Shown: positions 44,209 to 52,620 of the stretch, piece after piece
How the letters are laid out: each line of letters opens with the position of its first letter
Position numbering within the stretch: position 1 is the stretch's first letter
DNA from: JAYFNU01 sp964460755
GTDB lineage: Bacteria; Bacillota; Clostridia; Oscillospirales; Ruminococcaceae
Assembly (NCBI GenBank): GCA_964460755.1
Contig: CAYWQL010000003.1
Location: 43,402 to 107,401, forward strand
Direction of reading: 5' to 3'
DNA: 64,000 bases
The notes under the pieces: generated by a model
Seen by the model: only the letters and a program-made list of their open reading frames with translations
Told to the model about the DNA's origin: nothing
The model's database searches: none
Translations under genes and position numbers: made by a program

Positions 44209-46818
44209 CTATTCGCCGTAATAGGCGCGCATATACATATCCTTTATCTCGCTCATAAGCGGATAACGCGGATTTGCACCCGTGCACTGGTCGTCGAACG
44301 CCTGTTCTGTCATCTCGTCCAGACGGTCGAGAAAATCCTTTTCCTCCACGCCGTAATCGCGTATCGTCGGCTTAATGTCAATCTTTCTCTTAAGCTCATC
44401 TACCTTTTTAATTAAGCCCGACAGCTTCTCCTCGTCGTCCTTGCCCTTTACGCCAAGCGCGTCGGCAACCGCCGCATATCTTGAAAGGGTCTTTGGGTGG
44501 TCGTACTGTGAGAAGGAACCCATTTTTGCAGGAGCCTCGGCGGCGTTAAACCGCATAACCTCATCTATCATAAGCGCGTTGGCTATTCCGTGGGGAAGGT
44601 GGTGGAAAGCGCCGAGCTTGTGAGCCATAGAGTGGCACACGCCAAGGAAGGCGTTCGCAAACGCCATACCCGCCATAGTCGCGGCGTTCGCCATTTCTTC
44701 ACGCGCTTTTACATCGTTTGCGCCGTCGTTGTACGCGCGCGGAAGATATTCAAAAATAAGCTTTAACGCTTCAATCGCAAGCCCGTCGGTATACGGCGTC
44801 GCCATAACCGAAGCGTATGCCTCGAGCGCGTGGGAGACCGCGTCGATGCCCGATGCGGCAGTAAGTCCTTTTGGAGCGTTCATCATAAGGTCAACGTCGA
44901 TAATCGCCATATTCGGAAGAAGCTCATAGTCAGCCAGCGGATACTTTACACCCGTCGTCTCGTCGGAAATAACCGCGAAGGGCGTAACCTCGCTTCCCGT
45001 TCCCGCCGTAGTCGGGATTGCGATAAAATAGGCTTTTTCGCCCATTTTCGGGAAGGTGTAAACCCTCTTTCTTATATCCATAAAGCGCATTGCCATATCA
45101 AGAAAATCCGCTTCGGGATGCTCATACAGAACCCACATTATTTTGCCCGCATCCATTGCCGAGCCACCGCCGAGCGCGATAATGCAATCCGGCTCAAACT
45201 CGCTCATTGCCTTGGCTCCCTCGCGCGCGGAAGCGAGCGACGGGTCGGGCGCGACGTTGAAGAAGGTGGTATGGGTTATGCCCATTTCGTCGAGCTTGTC
45301 GGTTATCGGTTTTGTATAACCATTCTTGTAAAGAAAGGTATCGGTCACAATAAACGCCCGCTTTTTGTCCATAACGCTTTTGAGCTCGTCAAGGGCGACG
45401 GTCAAACAGCCTTTTTTGAAATATACCTTCTGCGGAGCTCTGAACCAAAGCATATTCTCTCTCCTTTCGGCAACCGTCTTAATATTCATAAGGTGCTTTA
45501 TTCCGACGTTTTCGGAAACCGAGTTTCCGCCCCAAGAGCCGCAGCCAAGCGTGAGCGAAGGCGCAAGCTTAAAGTTGTAAAGGTCGCCTATTCCGCCGTG
45601 GGAGGAGGGTGTGTTGACGAGTACACGGCAGGTCTTCATTCTTGACGCAAACCTGTCAACCTTGTCCCGCTCGCTTTGCGCGTTAAGATATATCGACGAG
45701 GTGTGTCCAAGTCCGCCGTCGTCAATCAGCTTTGCCGCCTTTTCGAGGGCGTCCTCAAAGCCCTTGGCTTTATACATAGCAAGCACAGGCGAAAGCTTTT
45801 CGTGCGCAAACTCCTCGGAAAGCTCGACGCTCTTGACCTCGCCGATAAGAATTTTCGTCTCCTTCGGAGCCTTCACATCAGCGAGCGCCGCTATCGTGTT
45901 AGCCGACTGACCGACAATTTTCGCGTTTAGCGCGCCGTTGATAATTATCGTCTTTCGAACCTTTTCCGTTTCGTCGGAATTGAGAAAATAACAGCCTCTT
46001 TTTTTGAACTCGTCCTTTACCTTGTCATATATTTTCTCATCGACAATCACCGACTGCTCCGACGCGCAAATCATACCGTTGTCAAAGGTCTTGGAATGAA
46101 TAATCGAGTTTACGGCAAGAAGGATATCCGCCGTTTCGTCGATTATTGCGGGTGTGTTGCCCGCGCCGACGCCTATGGCGGGCTTGCCCGAGGAATACGC
46201 CGCGCGCACCATACCCGGACCGCCTGTCGCAAGGATAATGTCCGCCTCGCGCATAACAAGGTTCGAAAGCTCAAGCGACGGCAAATCAATCCATTCTATA
46301 ATTCCGTCGGGCGCGCCTGCCGCCACCGCCGCGTCAAGCACAATTTTTGCCGCGGCGATTGTGCTTTTCTTCGCTCTCGGGTGGGGGCTTATGATAATTC
46401 CGTTTCTTGTTTTTAATGCGAGAAGCGTTTTGAAAATCGCCGTCGAGGTCGGGTTTGTCGTCGGAATAACCGCCGCGATAACACCGATAGGCTCCGCTAT
46501 TTTCTTTAATCCTCCCGCCCTGTCCTCTTCGAGTACTCCGCAGGTTTTCGTGTTTTTATATGCGTTATAGATATATTCGCTCGCATAGTTGTTTTTTATC
46601 ACCTTGTCCTCAACCACGCCCATTCCGGTTTCCTCGACGGCAAGCTTCGCAAGGGGTATGCGCGCCTTGTTCGCCGCAATAGCCGCCGCAAGAAAAATCT
46701 TATCAACCTGCTCCTGTGAAAACGACGCAAAAGCCTCCTGCGCCCGTCTTACCCGCCCAATGGCGGCTTCGAGCGTTTCAAGGTTTTCCACAAGGATACG
46801 TTCTTCATTTTTGCTCAT
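44209..46818 (-). CDS. adhE: Bifunctional acetaldehyde-CoA/alcohol dehydrogenase
   Basis: 869 residues, standard AdhE length. The N-terminal aldehyde dehydrogenase domain (about 1-440) has TGGPGMVRAAYSSGKPAIGV and the catalytic Cys of GMICASEQSV; the C-terminal iron alcohol dehydrogenase domain (about 450-865) has GGGSAMDAGK and the iron-binding CHSMAHKLGAFHHLPHG. It reduces acetyl-CoA to ethanol with two NADH, the main redox outlet in fermentation, and often forms spirosomes. Good ribosome site AAGGAG. A Rex-type operator lies 90 bp upstream, so repression should lift when NADH is high. Leads an operon with the APH-like kinase. Confidence 0.98.
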   Translation of the reverse strand: MSKNEERILVENLETLEAAIGRVRRAQEAFASFSQEQVDKIFLAAAIAANKARIPLAKLAVEETGMGVVEDKVIKNNYASEYIYNAYKNTKTCGVLEEDRAGGLKKIAEPIGVIAAVIPTTNPTSTAIFKTLLALKTRNGIIISPHPRAKKSTIAAAKIVLDAAVAAGAPDGIIEWIDLPSLELSNLVMREADIILATGGPGMVRAAYSSGKPAIGVGAGNTPAIIDETADILLAVNSIIHSKTFDNGMICASEQSVIVDEKIYDKVKDEFKKRGCYFLNSDETEKVRKTIIINGALNAKIVGQSANTIAALADVKAPKETKILIGEVKSVELSEEFAHEKLSPVLAMYKAKGFEDALEKAAKLIDDGGLGHTSSIYLNAQSERDKVDRFASRMKTCRVLVNTPSSHGGIGDLYNFKLAPSLTLGCGSWGGNSVSENVGIKHLMNIKTVAERRENMLWFRAPQKVYFKKGCLTVALDELKSVMDKKRAFIVTDTFLYKNGYTKPITDKLDEMGITHTTFFNVAPDPSLASAREGAKAMSEFEPDCIIALGGGSAMDAGKIMWVLYEHPEADFLDMAMRFMDIRKRVYTFPKMGEKAYFIAIPTTAGTGSEVTPFAVISDETTGVKYPLADYELLPNMAIIDVDLMMNAPKGLTAASGIDAVSHALEAYASVMATPYTDGLAIEALKLIFEYLPRAYNDGANDVKAREEMANAATMAGMAFANAFLGVCHSMAHKLGAFHHLPHGIANALMIDEVMRFNAAEAPAKMGSFSQYDHPKTLSRYAAVADALGVKGKDDEEKLSGLIKKVDELKRKIDIKPTIRDYGVEEKDFLDRLDEMTEQAFDDQCTGANPRYPLMSEIKDMYMRAYYGE

Positions 46819-46909
46819 ATTAACACTCCTTTTCGGTTATCGGTCTATATATCATAAGATAGCACACACAACCAAAGAATTTTGACGGAACAGCGTTGTT
46901 TATCTATCC

Positions 46910-46927
46910 TTGTTAATATTTTAACAC
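46910..46927. promoter_or_regulatory. Rex operator upstream of adhE
   Basis: TTGTTAA-TATT-TTAACAC, one base from the perfect TTGTTAA-N4-TTAACAA Rex palindrome. A likely -10 box TAAAAT (46918-46923, minus strand) lies inside it, with a weak TTTTCA 17 bp upstream. Confidence 0.88.
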
Positions 46928-47042
46928 AATATTTTCCCTTTGAAAAGTCAAAAAGCGAAATTTTTTTAAAATTATAACAAATTCGGAGTTTTGTTTAACT
47001 TGGCAAAATTCGCCTTTTATTTTTTGGTTATTGTGACAATAC

Positions 47043-47078
47043 AAAAGCGGCTGAACCAAACAAGTCCAACCGCTTAAA
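47043..47078 (-). terminator. Terminator of the PadR cassette
   Basis: Imperfect hairpin on the minus strand, with AAGCGG and CCGCTT as its base, followed by TTTT, about 15 bp after the DUF4097 stop. Confidence 0.72.
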
Positions 47079-47093
47079 ACTGCTATTCTGTTT

Positions 47094-47939
47094 TTAGTCT
47101 GCCCAATCCTCGAGCCTTACGCTTCCGCTCACGGTTGAGGCTTCAATTTTCATCGCGCCGTTTCCGACCTTAAAGCTCGTGTTCTTATCGTATTTAGTTC
47201 CCTGATACTCGTCACGAATTGAACCGCTTGTTGTCGAGCAGGTCGCCGTATAGCCGACATTACCGTCAATTTCGATTTTAACGCTTCCGCTTGTAGACGT
47301 CGCCTTTATGCTCGTTGTATTTTCATCCGCCACTGCCCTAACCGAGCCGCTTGTCGAGGAGGCGTCAAGCGTCTTAAACGCGCCATAAACGTGAACAGAA
47401 CCGCTTGTTGAAGAAACGATGGCGTTCTGTCCGCCAAGCATAACCTTAACCGAACCGCTCGTCGATTTGCATTTAATGTCGTTTGCGGCTGCGTAAAGCT
47501 TGACCGAGCCGCTTGTGCTCGAAATGTCGTAATCATACAGCTTATCCTGCGGAACCCTTATGATTATCTTTCCGTTCGACAAAATACCCATTGTAACTCT
47601 TTTGGCCTGAGTCGCCGAAAATGTGTCGCCGTTTGTAACGAACTTAGGATAATATGCGCTGTCGTCGATTGTCGAATAGTATTCTACCTCAATTTTGTCG
47701 CCGTTATATTCCTCTATCGACACCGCTTCGAAAAGCATATTAACATCAATTTTTTCGACGTCAGCATCAAAGCTTTCGGTCAAAATCAGCTCGCCCTCGC
47801 CAAAGTTATTTTGAACGTTAAATAAATTCCAGCCGAAGAGCGACTGGTGTCCAATAAAGTTATACGCGAAAACCAAAACCACCACGAGAAGAAGAACGAG
47901 AAGAGTGAGCTTAACCCATTGAAGTATTTTGCTAGTCAT
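47094..47939 (-). CDS. DUF4097 beta-strand-repeat membrane-anchored protein
   Basis: 281 residues. One N-terminal hydrophobic segment (about 11-27) acts as signal anchor; the rest is a right-handed beta structure with a repeated STSGSVK-like unit (at least five copies, about 145-275), the hallmark of DUF4097/DUF4098 proteins. The beta domain is predicted outside the membrane. It overlaps the upstream permease-prefix gene by 8 bp. In Firmicutes this trio with PadR is linked to cell-envelope processes, but the role is not established. Confidence 0.87.
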   Translation of the reverse strand: MTSKILQWVKLTLLVLLLVVVLVFAYNFIGHQSLFGWNLFNVQNNFGEGELILTESFDADVEKIDVNMLFEAVSIEEYNGDKIEVEYYSTIDDSAYYPKFVTNGDTFSATQAKRVTMGILSNGKIIIRVPQDKLYDYDISSTSGSVKLYAAANDIKCKSTSGSVKVMLGGQNAIVSSTSGSVHVYGAFKTLDASSTSGSVRAVADENTTSIKATSTSGSVKIEIDGNVGYTATCSTTSGSIRDEYQGTKYDKNTSFKVGNGAMKIEASTVSGSVRLEDWAD

Positions 47940-48591
47940 TTGTATTCCTCATTTCAAAAACAGTTTTCCAAATACCGCAGATTATTCCTGCGACGGGCCA
48001 TACAATCCAAGTAACGTCCCAGCGGAAGGTTAAAAAGCTTACAAGAAGATAGGCAATCGTAATAACCGACCAATAAATGGATACCGCCGCTTTGAAATTC
48101 TGCCCCGACTTGCTCGAATAAACCGCGTGCTCCTTCTCATTGTTTCCCTCAAAGTCCTTAAACTCTATGGGCGTGGACATACCGGTGTATATGATAATTC
48201 CCGTGGCTACCGCGGCAAGGGTCAAAAGAAGCAGCAGTCCGAGAATCGCGCTGCCCGAAGCGCCCAAGGCTGAACAGCCGATAAGCGCTACCGCGCCGAG
48301 AATGTACATAGCCACGGCGATAGCGATATTTCTCGCGTTGCGCTTTCTGTAATAATCCGCCTGCTTTTTGAAATCCGCGTCGGGCATAACCTCAGAAAGA
48401 AGGGCGTCTATGTCGCCGATGTTGGAAACCGACGCGCTGTACGCCTCGTTCTCCGACTTGCCCTCTTTTATGTAGTCGTCGTAGCGGTCGTTCATATTTG
48501 CCAAAAGCTCCGCTTTAAGCTCGGTTGCCTTTTTGCTTCTCGGAATATCCGAAAAAAGCACGTCAATATAGTTTTTAATTTTGTTGTTCAT
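47932..48591 (-). CDS. DUF1700-like / permease-prefix-domain membrane protein
   Basis: 219 residues. The N-terminal cytosolic helical domain (about 1-85), with IPRSKKATELKAELLANMNDRYDDYI and a GDIDALLSEVMP end, is the permease-prefix/DUF1700 type; four hydrophobic helices follow. Middle gene of the PadR operon: 11 bp after padR and overlapping the DUF4097 gene. Probably a membrane partner of that protein. Function unknown. Confidence 0.83.
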   Translation of the reverse strand: MNNKIKNYIDVLFSDIPRSKKATELKAELLANMNDRYDDYIKEGKSENEAYSASVSNIGDIDALLSEVMPDADFKKQADYYRKRNARNIAIAVAMYILGAVALIGCSALGASGSAILGLLLLLTLAAVATGIIIYTGMSTPIEFKDFEGNNEKEHAVYSSKSGQNFKAAVSIYWSVITIAYLLVSFLTFRWDVTWIVWPVAGIICGIWKTVFEMRNTND

Positions 48592-48602
48592 AATTACTCC
48601 CC

Positions 48603-48926
48603 TTAAACTAATAAATTGTCAATTAACTGTTTCGCTGTGTTCCAGTCGCCGATGTTTTCCTTTAATAGCGCTCTGCCGCTGTCGGTTATGCCATAATACC
48701 TTCGTCGTGCGCCTGTGTTTTCGTCACCCCAATACGAGGTAATATATTCGCCCGTTTCAAGCCGACGGAAGGTTGTATAAAGGGTAGCCTCCTTCAACTC
48801 AAACCTGCCGTTTGAGACCTCCTGGATATCCTTGTTTATCTCGTACCCATAGCTGTCGTCCTCCGACAGGCGAGCCAAAATAATGGTATCCGTAAGTCCT
48901 CTGATTATGTCGGACATTATAAGCAC
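48603..48926 (-). CDS. PadR family transcriptional regulator
   Basis: 107 residues, a winged-helix PadR protein: LARLSEDDSYGYEINKDI, KEATLYTTFRRLETGEYI, and RRRYYGITDSGR in the wing, with a short C-terminal dimer helix. GTG 48926 lies 9 bases after GGTGG and is preferred; ATG 48917 is an alternative. First gene of a three-gene operon that it very likely represses by the palindrome in its promoter. Confidence 0.93.
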   Translation of the reverse strand: MLIMSDIIRGLTDTIILARLSEDDSYGYEINKDIQEVSNGRFELKEATLYTTFRRLETGEYITSYWGDENTGARRRYYGITDSGRALLKENIGDWNTAKQLIDNLLV

Positions 48927-48954
48927 TTTTGTTCACCACCTTTGCTGTGATTGT

Positions 48955-48991
48955 ATATTATCACAAGATACCTCATCTGTCAAGGTATCTT
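48955..48991 (-). promoter_or_regulatory. PadR-operon promoter and operator
   Basis: TTGACA (48978-48983), 17-bp spacer, TAATAT (48955-48960) on the minus strand. A perfect 9-bp inverted repeat AAGATACCT (48965-48973) / AGGTATCTT (48983-48991) with a 9-bp centre covers the -35 box and the spacer. Confidence 0.9.
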
Positions 48992-49012
48992 TTTCAAAAA
49001 TGTATATTAATT

Positions 49013-49130
49013 CAAAAAACGCCGTCCACGGCAGGCGACGATATTTGACTTTCCGGCAAGCCTAAAAATTCTCTGCTTTTGAACTTTCTACTGTGCCGGC
49101 GCAGAGCTCGCGAACGTCAACGCCACTGAC
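49013..49130 (-). ncRNA. Candidate small structured RNA with pseudoknot and terminator
   Basis: In a 320-bp gap (48927-49248) without coding frame. On the minus strand CTCTGC (49101-49106) and CCGGCA (49094-49099) can pair with GCAGAG (49071-49076) and TGCCGG (49053-49058), an interleaved, pseudoknot-like pattern. A GCCG / CGGC hairpin (49021-49032) followed by six T would end a minus-strand RNA. A small hairpin GTCA / TGAC lies at 49116-49130. No clear promoter; no known family recognised. Confidence 0.35.
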
Positions 49131-49248
49131 AAGCTTATAATCAAGGGAGCACGACAAATAATAATAATAAATATGCCTCAAATTAATATTGCTTTGCTTT
49201 TTATTAATAATATAGTATACTGTCTACATTATTTTGAGGAGCGGCGAT

Positions 49249-49659
49249 ATGAATTTGTCTGAAATTTTTACCTTTCCCTCTAAGGAACAGGAGCAGTACG
49301 ACCAACAGCTGTTTGAAACGCGCATTTTCCCCTTCGGAGCGGAAAAGCAAAAAGCGATTGAATTGAATCTTCTGCGACAGGTCATTTTTACACGCTGCGG
49401 CGACGACGAGCTTATCTATCAGCTGACATCGGTTAAGGATATCCTTTCGCGCAAAACCGCATATGAAGACAAAGCTCTTTCGGAATGGTACAATTCCTTT
49501 CTCGTCGAGGTCTTTCCGCCCGCGGAACGCGCCAACCTTATTGCCCTTGCCGAGCTTGAGAAGGACTGTGCCTCATTGGACGACTTTCCTTCGCCGCTTG
49601 AAATAGTTAACCGCGCAAATACGCTGCTGTCAGAAAAGATACCCGATATTACTGAATAA
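49249..49659 (+). CDS. Hypothetical protein
   Basis: 136 residues, mostly helical and acidic, with no signal peptide, membrane segment or motif I recognise. It contains one Cys (about residue 51) and a run of charged residues. A strong ribosome site, GAGGAG, precedes ATG 49249, and a terminator follows, so it is a real gene. A possible promoter (TTGCTT with TATAGT) lies 40-70 bp upstream. No operon partners. Confidence 0.68.
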   Translation: MNLSEIFTFPSKEQEQYDQQLFETRIFPFGAEKQKAIELNLLRQVIFTRCGDDELIYQLTSVKDILSRKTAYEDKALSEWYNSFLVEVFPPAERANLIALAELEKDCASLDDFPSPLEIVNRANTLLSEKIPDITE

Positions 49660-49664
49660 AGATA

Positions 49665-49700
49665 AAAAAGTCAGCCGAGATTTATCGGCTGACCTTTTTT
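49665..49700. terminator. Bidirectional terminator
   Basis: Hairpin GTCAGCCGA / TCGGCTGAC with a 6-nt loop, A-run before and T-run after, between convergent genes. Confidence 0.93.
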
Positions 49701-50128
49701 ATTGCTTTTCCCCACATACAGCAAACGCTTATGAATTGGTCGTGCTTCACGCCAAGGACTTCGTCTATGTGCGCAACCGTCTTTTTATATCGCATCGGTC
49801 CGCTAAAATGAACGAGCACATAGTCCGCCGCCTTAATTTTGCCTGCATTTTCGGCAATAAACGTCCTCATCGGGGCGCTTAAGGAGAACACCCACACGGG
49901 AGAACAGAGCACAACCCTGTCGTACTTTTTTACGTCGACCGAGTATTCTTCGAGCGGCATACCCCAACGATGCATACCGAAGCGGCCGCACCACCAAAAG
50001 CCCAAAAATCCCGCCGTGCGCTCGGTCGTTTTGATTTCTAAAATATCAGCGTCACGCTCGGCGGCTATGCTCTCGGCGACGCTCTTAACATACCCCTTTC
50101 GAGAAAAGAACACAACGAGCGTTTTCAT
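49682..50128 (-). CDS. Flavodoxin-family protein
   Basis: 148 residues. KTLVVFFSRKGYVKSVAESIA is the FMN phosphate-binding loop of flavodoxins, and VVLCSPVWVFSLSAPMRTFI the isoalloxazine loop. It is an FMN electron carrier or menaquinone-dependent oxidoreductase type. Starts as ATGA over the stop of the upstream membrane gene. The stop codon lies inside the terminator hairpin. Redox partner unknown. Confidence 0.85.
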   Translation of the reverse strand: MKTLVVFFSRKGYVKSVAESIAAERDADILEIKTTERTAGFLGFWWCGRFGMHRWGMPLEEYSVDVKKYDRVVLCSPVWVFSLSAPMRTFIAENAGKIKAADYVLVHFSGPMRYKKTVAHIDEVLGVKHDQFISVCCMWGKAIKKVSR

Positions 50129-50547
50129 TGAGCCTTCTCCTTACGGTAAAGAAGTATTGCCGTAACCGTCTGAAGAAGTCCGAAAACGAAATAGGCCGTC
50201 GAAAGCCAGTTCATCGGGAAAATCACGAACTGTATCGTTATCCAAAGCATAAGAAGCACGCCGCAGATTATGCCGAAGCGCGAGCCGAGCGGCTTGTTCC
50301 GAAACAGGAAAAACGCCGTTATAAGCTGGGTCAATCCGTTAACGATAAGAAGGGATATTCCGGGAAAAATCAGATTAGTAAAAAGAACGTCATACAACGG
50401 AAGCTTCTTAAATCCGGTGAAAAAGAAATCGTAGCCAAAGGTTACTCCCGTCGGGTCGATAAACATACTCACCGCGCCCCACACCGCGCCAAGACCGATG
50501 AACAAGCACCAAAAAATAAGTATTCCCCTTAAAGTTTTTTTCTTCAT
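50125..50547 (-). CDS. Hypothetical membrane protein
   Basis: 140 residues with four hydrophobic helices (about 8-30, 50-75, 83-108, 112-135). No family recognised. Ribosome site GAGGAAT. It lies between another small membrane protein and the flavodoxin in a tight three-gene operon, with a 3-bp gap on one side and a 4-bp overlap on the other, so a joint function at the membrane is likely. Confidence 0.75.
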   Translation of the reverse strand: MKKKTLRGILIFWCLFIGLGAVWGAVSMFIDPTGVTFGYDFFFTGFKKLPLYDVLFTNLIFPGISLLIVNGLTQLITAFFLFRNKPLGSRFGIICGVLLMLWITIQFVIFPMNWLSTAYFVFGLLQTVTAILLYRKEKAQ

Positions 50548-50550
50548 TTT

Positions 50551-51000
50551 TTATTCCTCTGCTATGTTTTTATGTGTGACATAAATATGTCCTATGGAAA
50601 AAAGCGCCCCAAAAAGCAAAAGCAACCAATGGCGCATTAAAAAACCGCTTGAAATGAAAATAAGGCTTGGTATTATCGCAAGAGCGAGAGCAAACACCGT
50701 CCTTTTCTTTTTTAAATAAAAGCCCCAAATTATCCAATAAGCTAATATCAGCGTCGCTGTGCCGACGAGCCAAAGGACGTAAGCTTCGTCTGACGCAAAG
50801 CCATTTTCAAAAAGGCCAATATTAAAAATCATAAAAAAAATCGAACCATAGCGACCTATTTGCTCAATTATGTTCATCGCCTTGTTTGTACATTTGTTTT
50901 TTTCGTCCTTGTTTTTCGCCGCATAAATTACATTCGGAATCATAATAAACGTGACAACAATAAGCCCGAAAATACTTAGCCATTCCATAGCATTTCCCAT
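50551..51000 (-). CDS. Hypothetical membrane protein
   Basis: 149 residues with four hydrophobic helices (about 5-27, 50-65, 74-92, 98-135). No family recognised with confidence. First gene of a three-gene operon ending in the flavodoxin. The start is uncertain: ATG 51000 lacks a good ribosome site, whereas the fifth codon (ATG 50988) follows GGGAA. A promoter lies at 51026-51054. Confidence 0.72.
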   Translation of the reverse strand: MGNAMEWLSIFGLIVVTFIMIPNVIYAAKNKDEKNKCTNKAMNIIEQIGRYGSIFFMIFNIGLFENGFASDEAYVLWLVGTATLILAYWIIWGFYLKKKRTVFALALAIIPSLIFISSGFLMRHWLLLLFGALFSIGHIYVTHKNIAEE

Positions 51001-51025
51001 CGCTTACTTAATAAAGTTTTTTTCA

Positions 51026-51054
51026 ATAATAGCACAAACCGCGCTCTTTCTCAA
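51026..51054 (-). promoter_or_regulatory. Promoter of the flavodoxin operon
   Basis: TTGAGA (51049-51054), 17-bp spacer, TATTAT (51026-51031) on the minus strand. Confidence 0.68.
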
Positions 51055-51072
51055 TATATTTTAGCTGCGTAC

Positions 51073-51104
51073 AAAAGCCCTCCTGTTTTATCAGGAGGGC
51101 TTCG
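51073..51104 (-). terminator. Terminator of the TetR operon
   Basis: Perfect 11-bp hairpin AAGCCCTCCTG / CAGGAGGGCTT followed by TTTT on the minus strand. Confidence 0.9.
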
Positions 51105-51118
51105 CTTTTCATTTTAAA

Positions 51119-51757
51119 CTAATTTTCCGCTTTAAGTGCGTCGGTTTTTTCAAGCCCCGCCGAATGAATAATCAAAACACCACAAAGAAGCGCCCCTGTC
51201 GAAACGATATTGACCGTCTGCGCCATCCAATGCATTGATGACGAATCGTCAAACTTCGCCGAAAGGTACCCCATACCCAGCATAGTGACAAAAGCGATGA
51301 CAAACATCGCCATGGCGAGCGGCTTCTTCATCTTCTTCGCTATAACAAAAAGGCACCATTGCATACCCGCGCAGCCAAGCGTCTGAAGTCCGACAAAGGG
51401 AAGATTGCTTGAAAACACAGGAACTATCGCCACTCCGTTTAGGGTTGCGGTCTTTTTGTTGTATTTTGAAAACATTCCGATAAAGGCAAAAAACACAAGC
51501 AAAAAGCCCGGCCCTTGAAGGGGGAAAAAGGCACCGCTAAGGGCGGGAACGTCGGCAATTTTAAGGGCAAAAAGTATTTTCCAAAGCGCCTTATATATAC
51601 CGCCGACGAGCACCATAATCGACCCGGTCGCAAGAAGGGCAAAAGCCCCCTTGACCATTTTATTATATAAGTCTCTTTGAAGAATTAACGCCGCGGCGAA
51701 AAAAAGAGCAACTGGAATAAAGTCGACAATCGCCATAGCTACTGTTATGTCGTTCAT
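51119..51757 (-). CDS. Hypothetical membrane protein of the TetR operon
   Basis: 212 residues with about six or seven hydrophobic helices from residue 10 on. No family recognised. Ribosome site AAAGGAAG. Last gene of the TetR operon, 24 bp after the DUF1295 gene and just before the terminator. It may be a membrane partner of that enzyme; this is only from position. Confidence 0.75.
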   Translation of the reverse strand: MNDITVAMAIVDFIPVALFFAAALILQRDLYNKMVKGAFALLATGSIMVLVGGIYKALWKILFALKIADVPALSGAFFPLQGPGFLLVFFAFIGMFSKYNKKTATLNGVAIVPVFSSNLPFVGLQTLGCAGMQWCLFVIAKKMKKPLAMAMFVIAFVTMLGMGYLSAKFDDSSSMHWMAQTVNIVSTGALLCGVLIIHSAGLEKTDALKAEN

Positions 51758-51781
51758 TGTACTTCCTTTCTTGTTTGTGTT

Positions 51782-52609
51782 TTATGCCACAATAAACTTC
51801 CAATCAATCACGCTGTAAATCGGAATAAGCGGAAGAATAATCGGGGTTTTCTTGACATACTCGCGGTACTCCTCGCTGTCGCCGTAATTCTTATTCTGGC
51901 GCATTTCGAGCCGCTTGGCGCCGCTGAACATAACGTACACGATTAGAACATATCCCAAAAGCGCAACCGTCCATTGAACAGCGCCCGTAAGTGAGCCAAA
52001 GCCCGACACAAGAACGCCCGTCCAAAAAAGAATTTCACCGAAATAATTTGGGCAGCGTACGATTTTATAAAGTCCCTCATCGCAAAAACGTTTGGGATTT
52101 TTCGCCTTCGACGCCGATTTCTGCTTGTCGGCAACCGCCTCGATAACGAGCGCAACCGCCATAATCGCCGCACCGACAATAGGCATAACACCGCCTTGAG
52201 TACCATTGGCAAGACGATAAAAAACGGGCGACGTCTGCATAACATAGAGCACCGCTACGCTTATCCAAATTGTAGCCATAACGAAAACAGGCATCTTCTT
52301 TTCGGTCTTAGTCGCAGCCTCGAGTGTTTTGCGATAGGTAGAATTTTTGATTTCGCGAAAAAGCAAAAATCCGCCGAGCCGTATACCATATATGATAAAA
52401 ATCGCGCAAAGCGCGGCGCACGCAAAACCCATACCCTTGCCGAACATCACGAACAGCGTCACGCCTATTCCCGCGACGGCAAAGCCGTAACCCACCGACA
52501 AAAAATAAACAAATTTATAAAAACCGACTGCGCTCATAACCGCCGCCACGACGAGAAGTATCCACATTCCCTCGGGAAAGCCGAGCGCCCACGCCTCAGA
52601 AAAACTCAT
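51782..52609 (-). CDS. DUF1295 / steroid-5-alpha-reductase-like membrane protein
   Basis: 275 residues with about seven hydrophobic helices. The C-terminal third has LYKIVRCPNYFGEILFWTG and the EEYREYVKKTP stretch, the NADPH-site region shared by the DUF1295, steroid 5-alpha-reductase and isoprenylcysteine methyltransferase group. Such proteins reduce or methylate lipid-like substrates in the membrane. AAGGAGG precedes ATG. It sits in a TetR operon with a flavoprotein and an SDR, pointing to a lipid or steroid-like substrate; not proven. Confidence 0.85.
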   Translation of the reverse strand: MSFSEAWALGFPEGMWILLVVAAVMSAVGFYKFVYFLSVGYGFAVAGIGVTLFVMFGKGMGFACAALCAIFIIYGIRLGGFLLFREIKNSTYRKTLEAATKTEKKMPVFVMATIWISVAVLYVMQTSPVFYRLANGTQGGVMPIVGAAIMAVALVIEAVADKQKSASKAKNPKRFCDEGLYKIVRCPNYFGEILFWTGVLVSGFGSLTGAVQWTVALLGYVLIVYVMFSGAKRLEMRQNKNYGDSEEYREYVKKTPIILPLIPIYSVIDWKFIVA

Positions 52610-52620
52610 AACGCGCCTCC

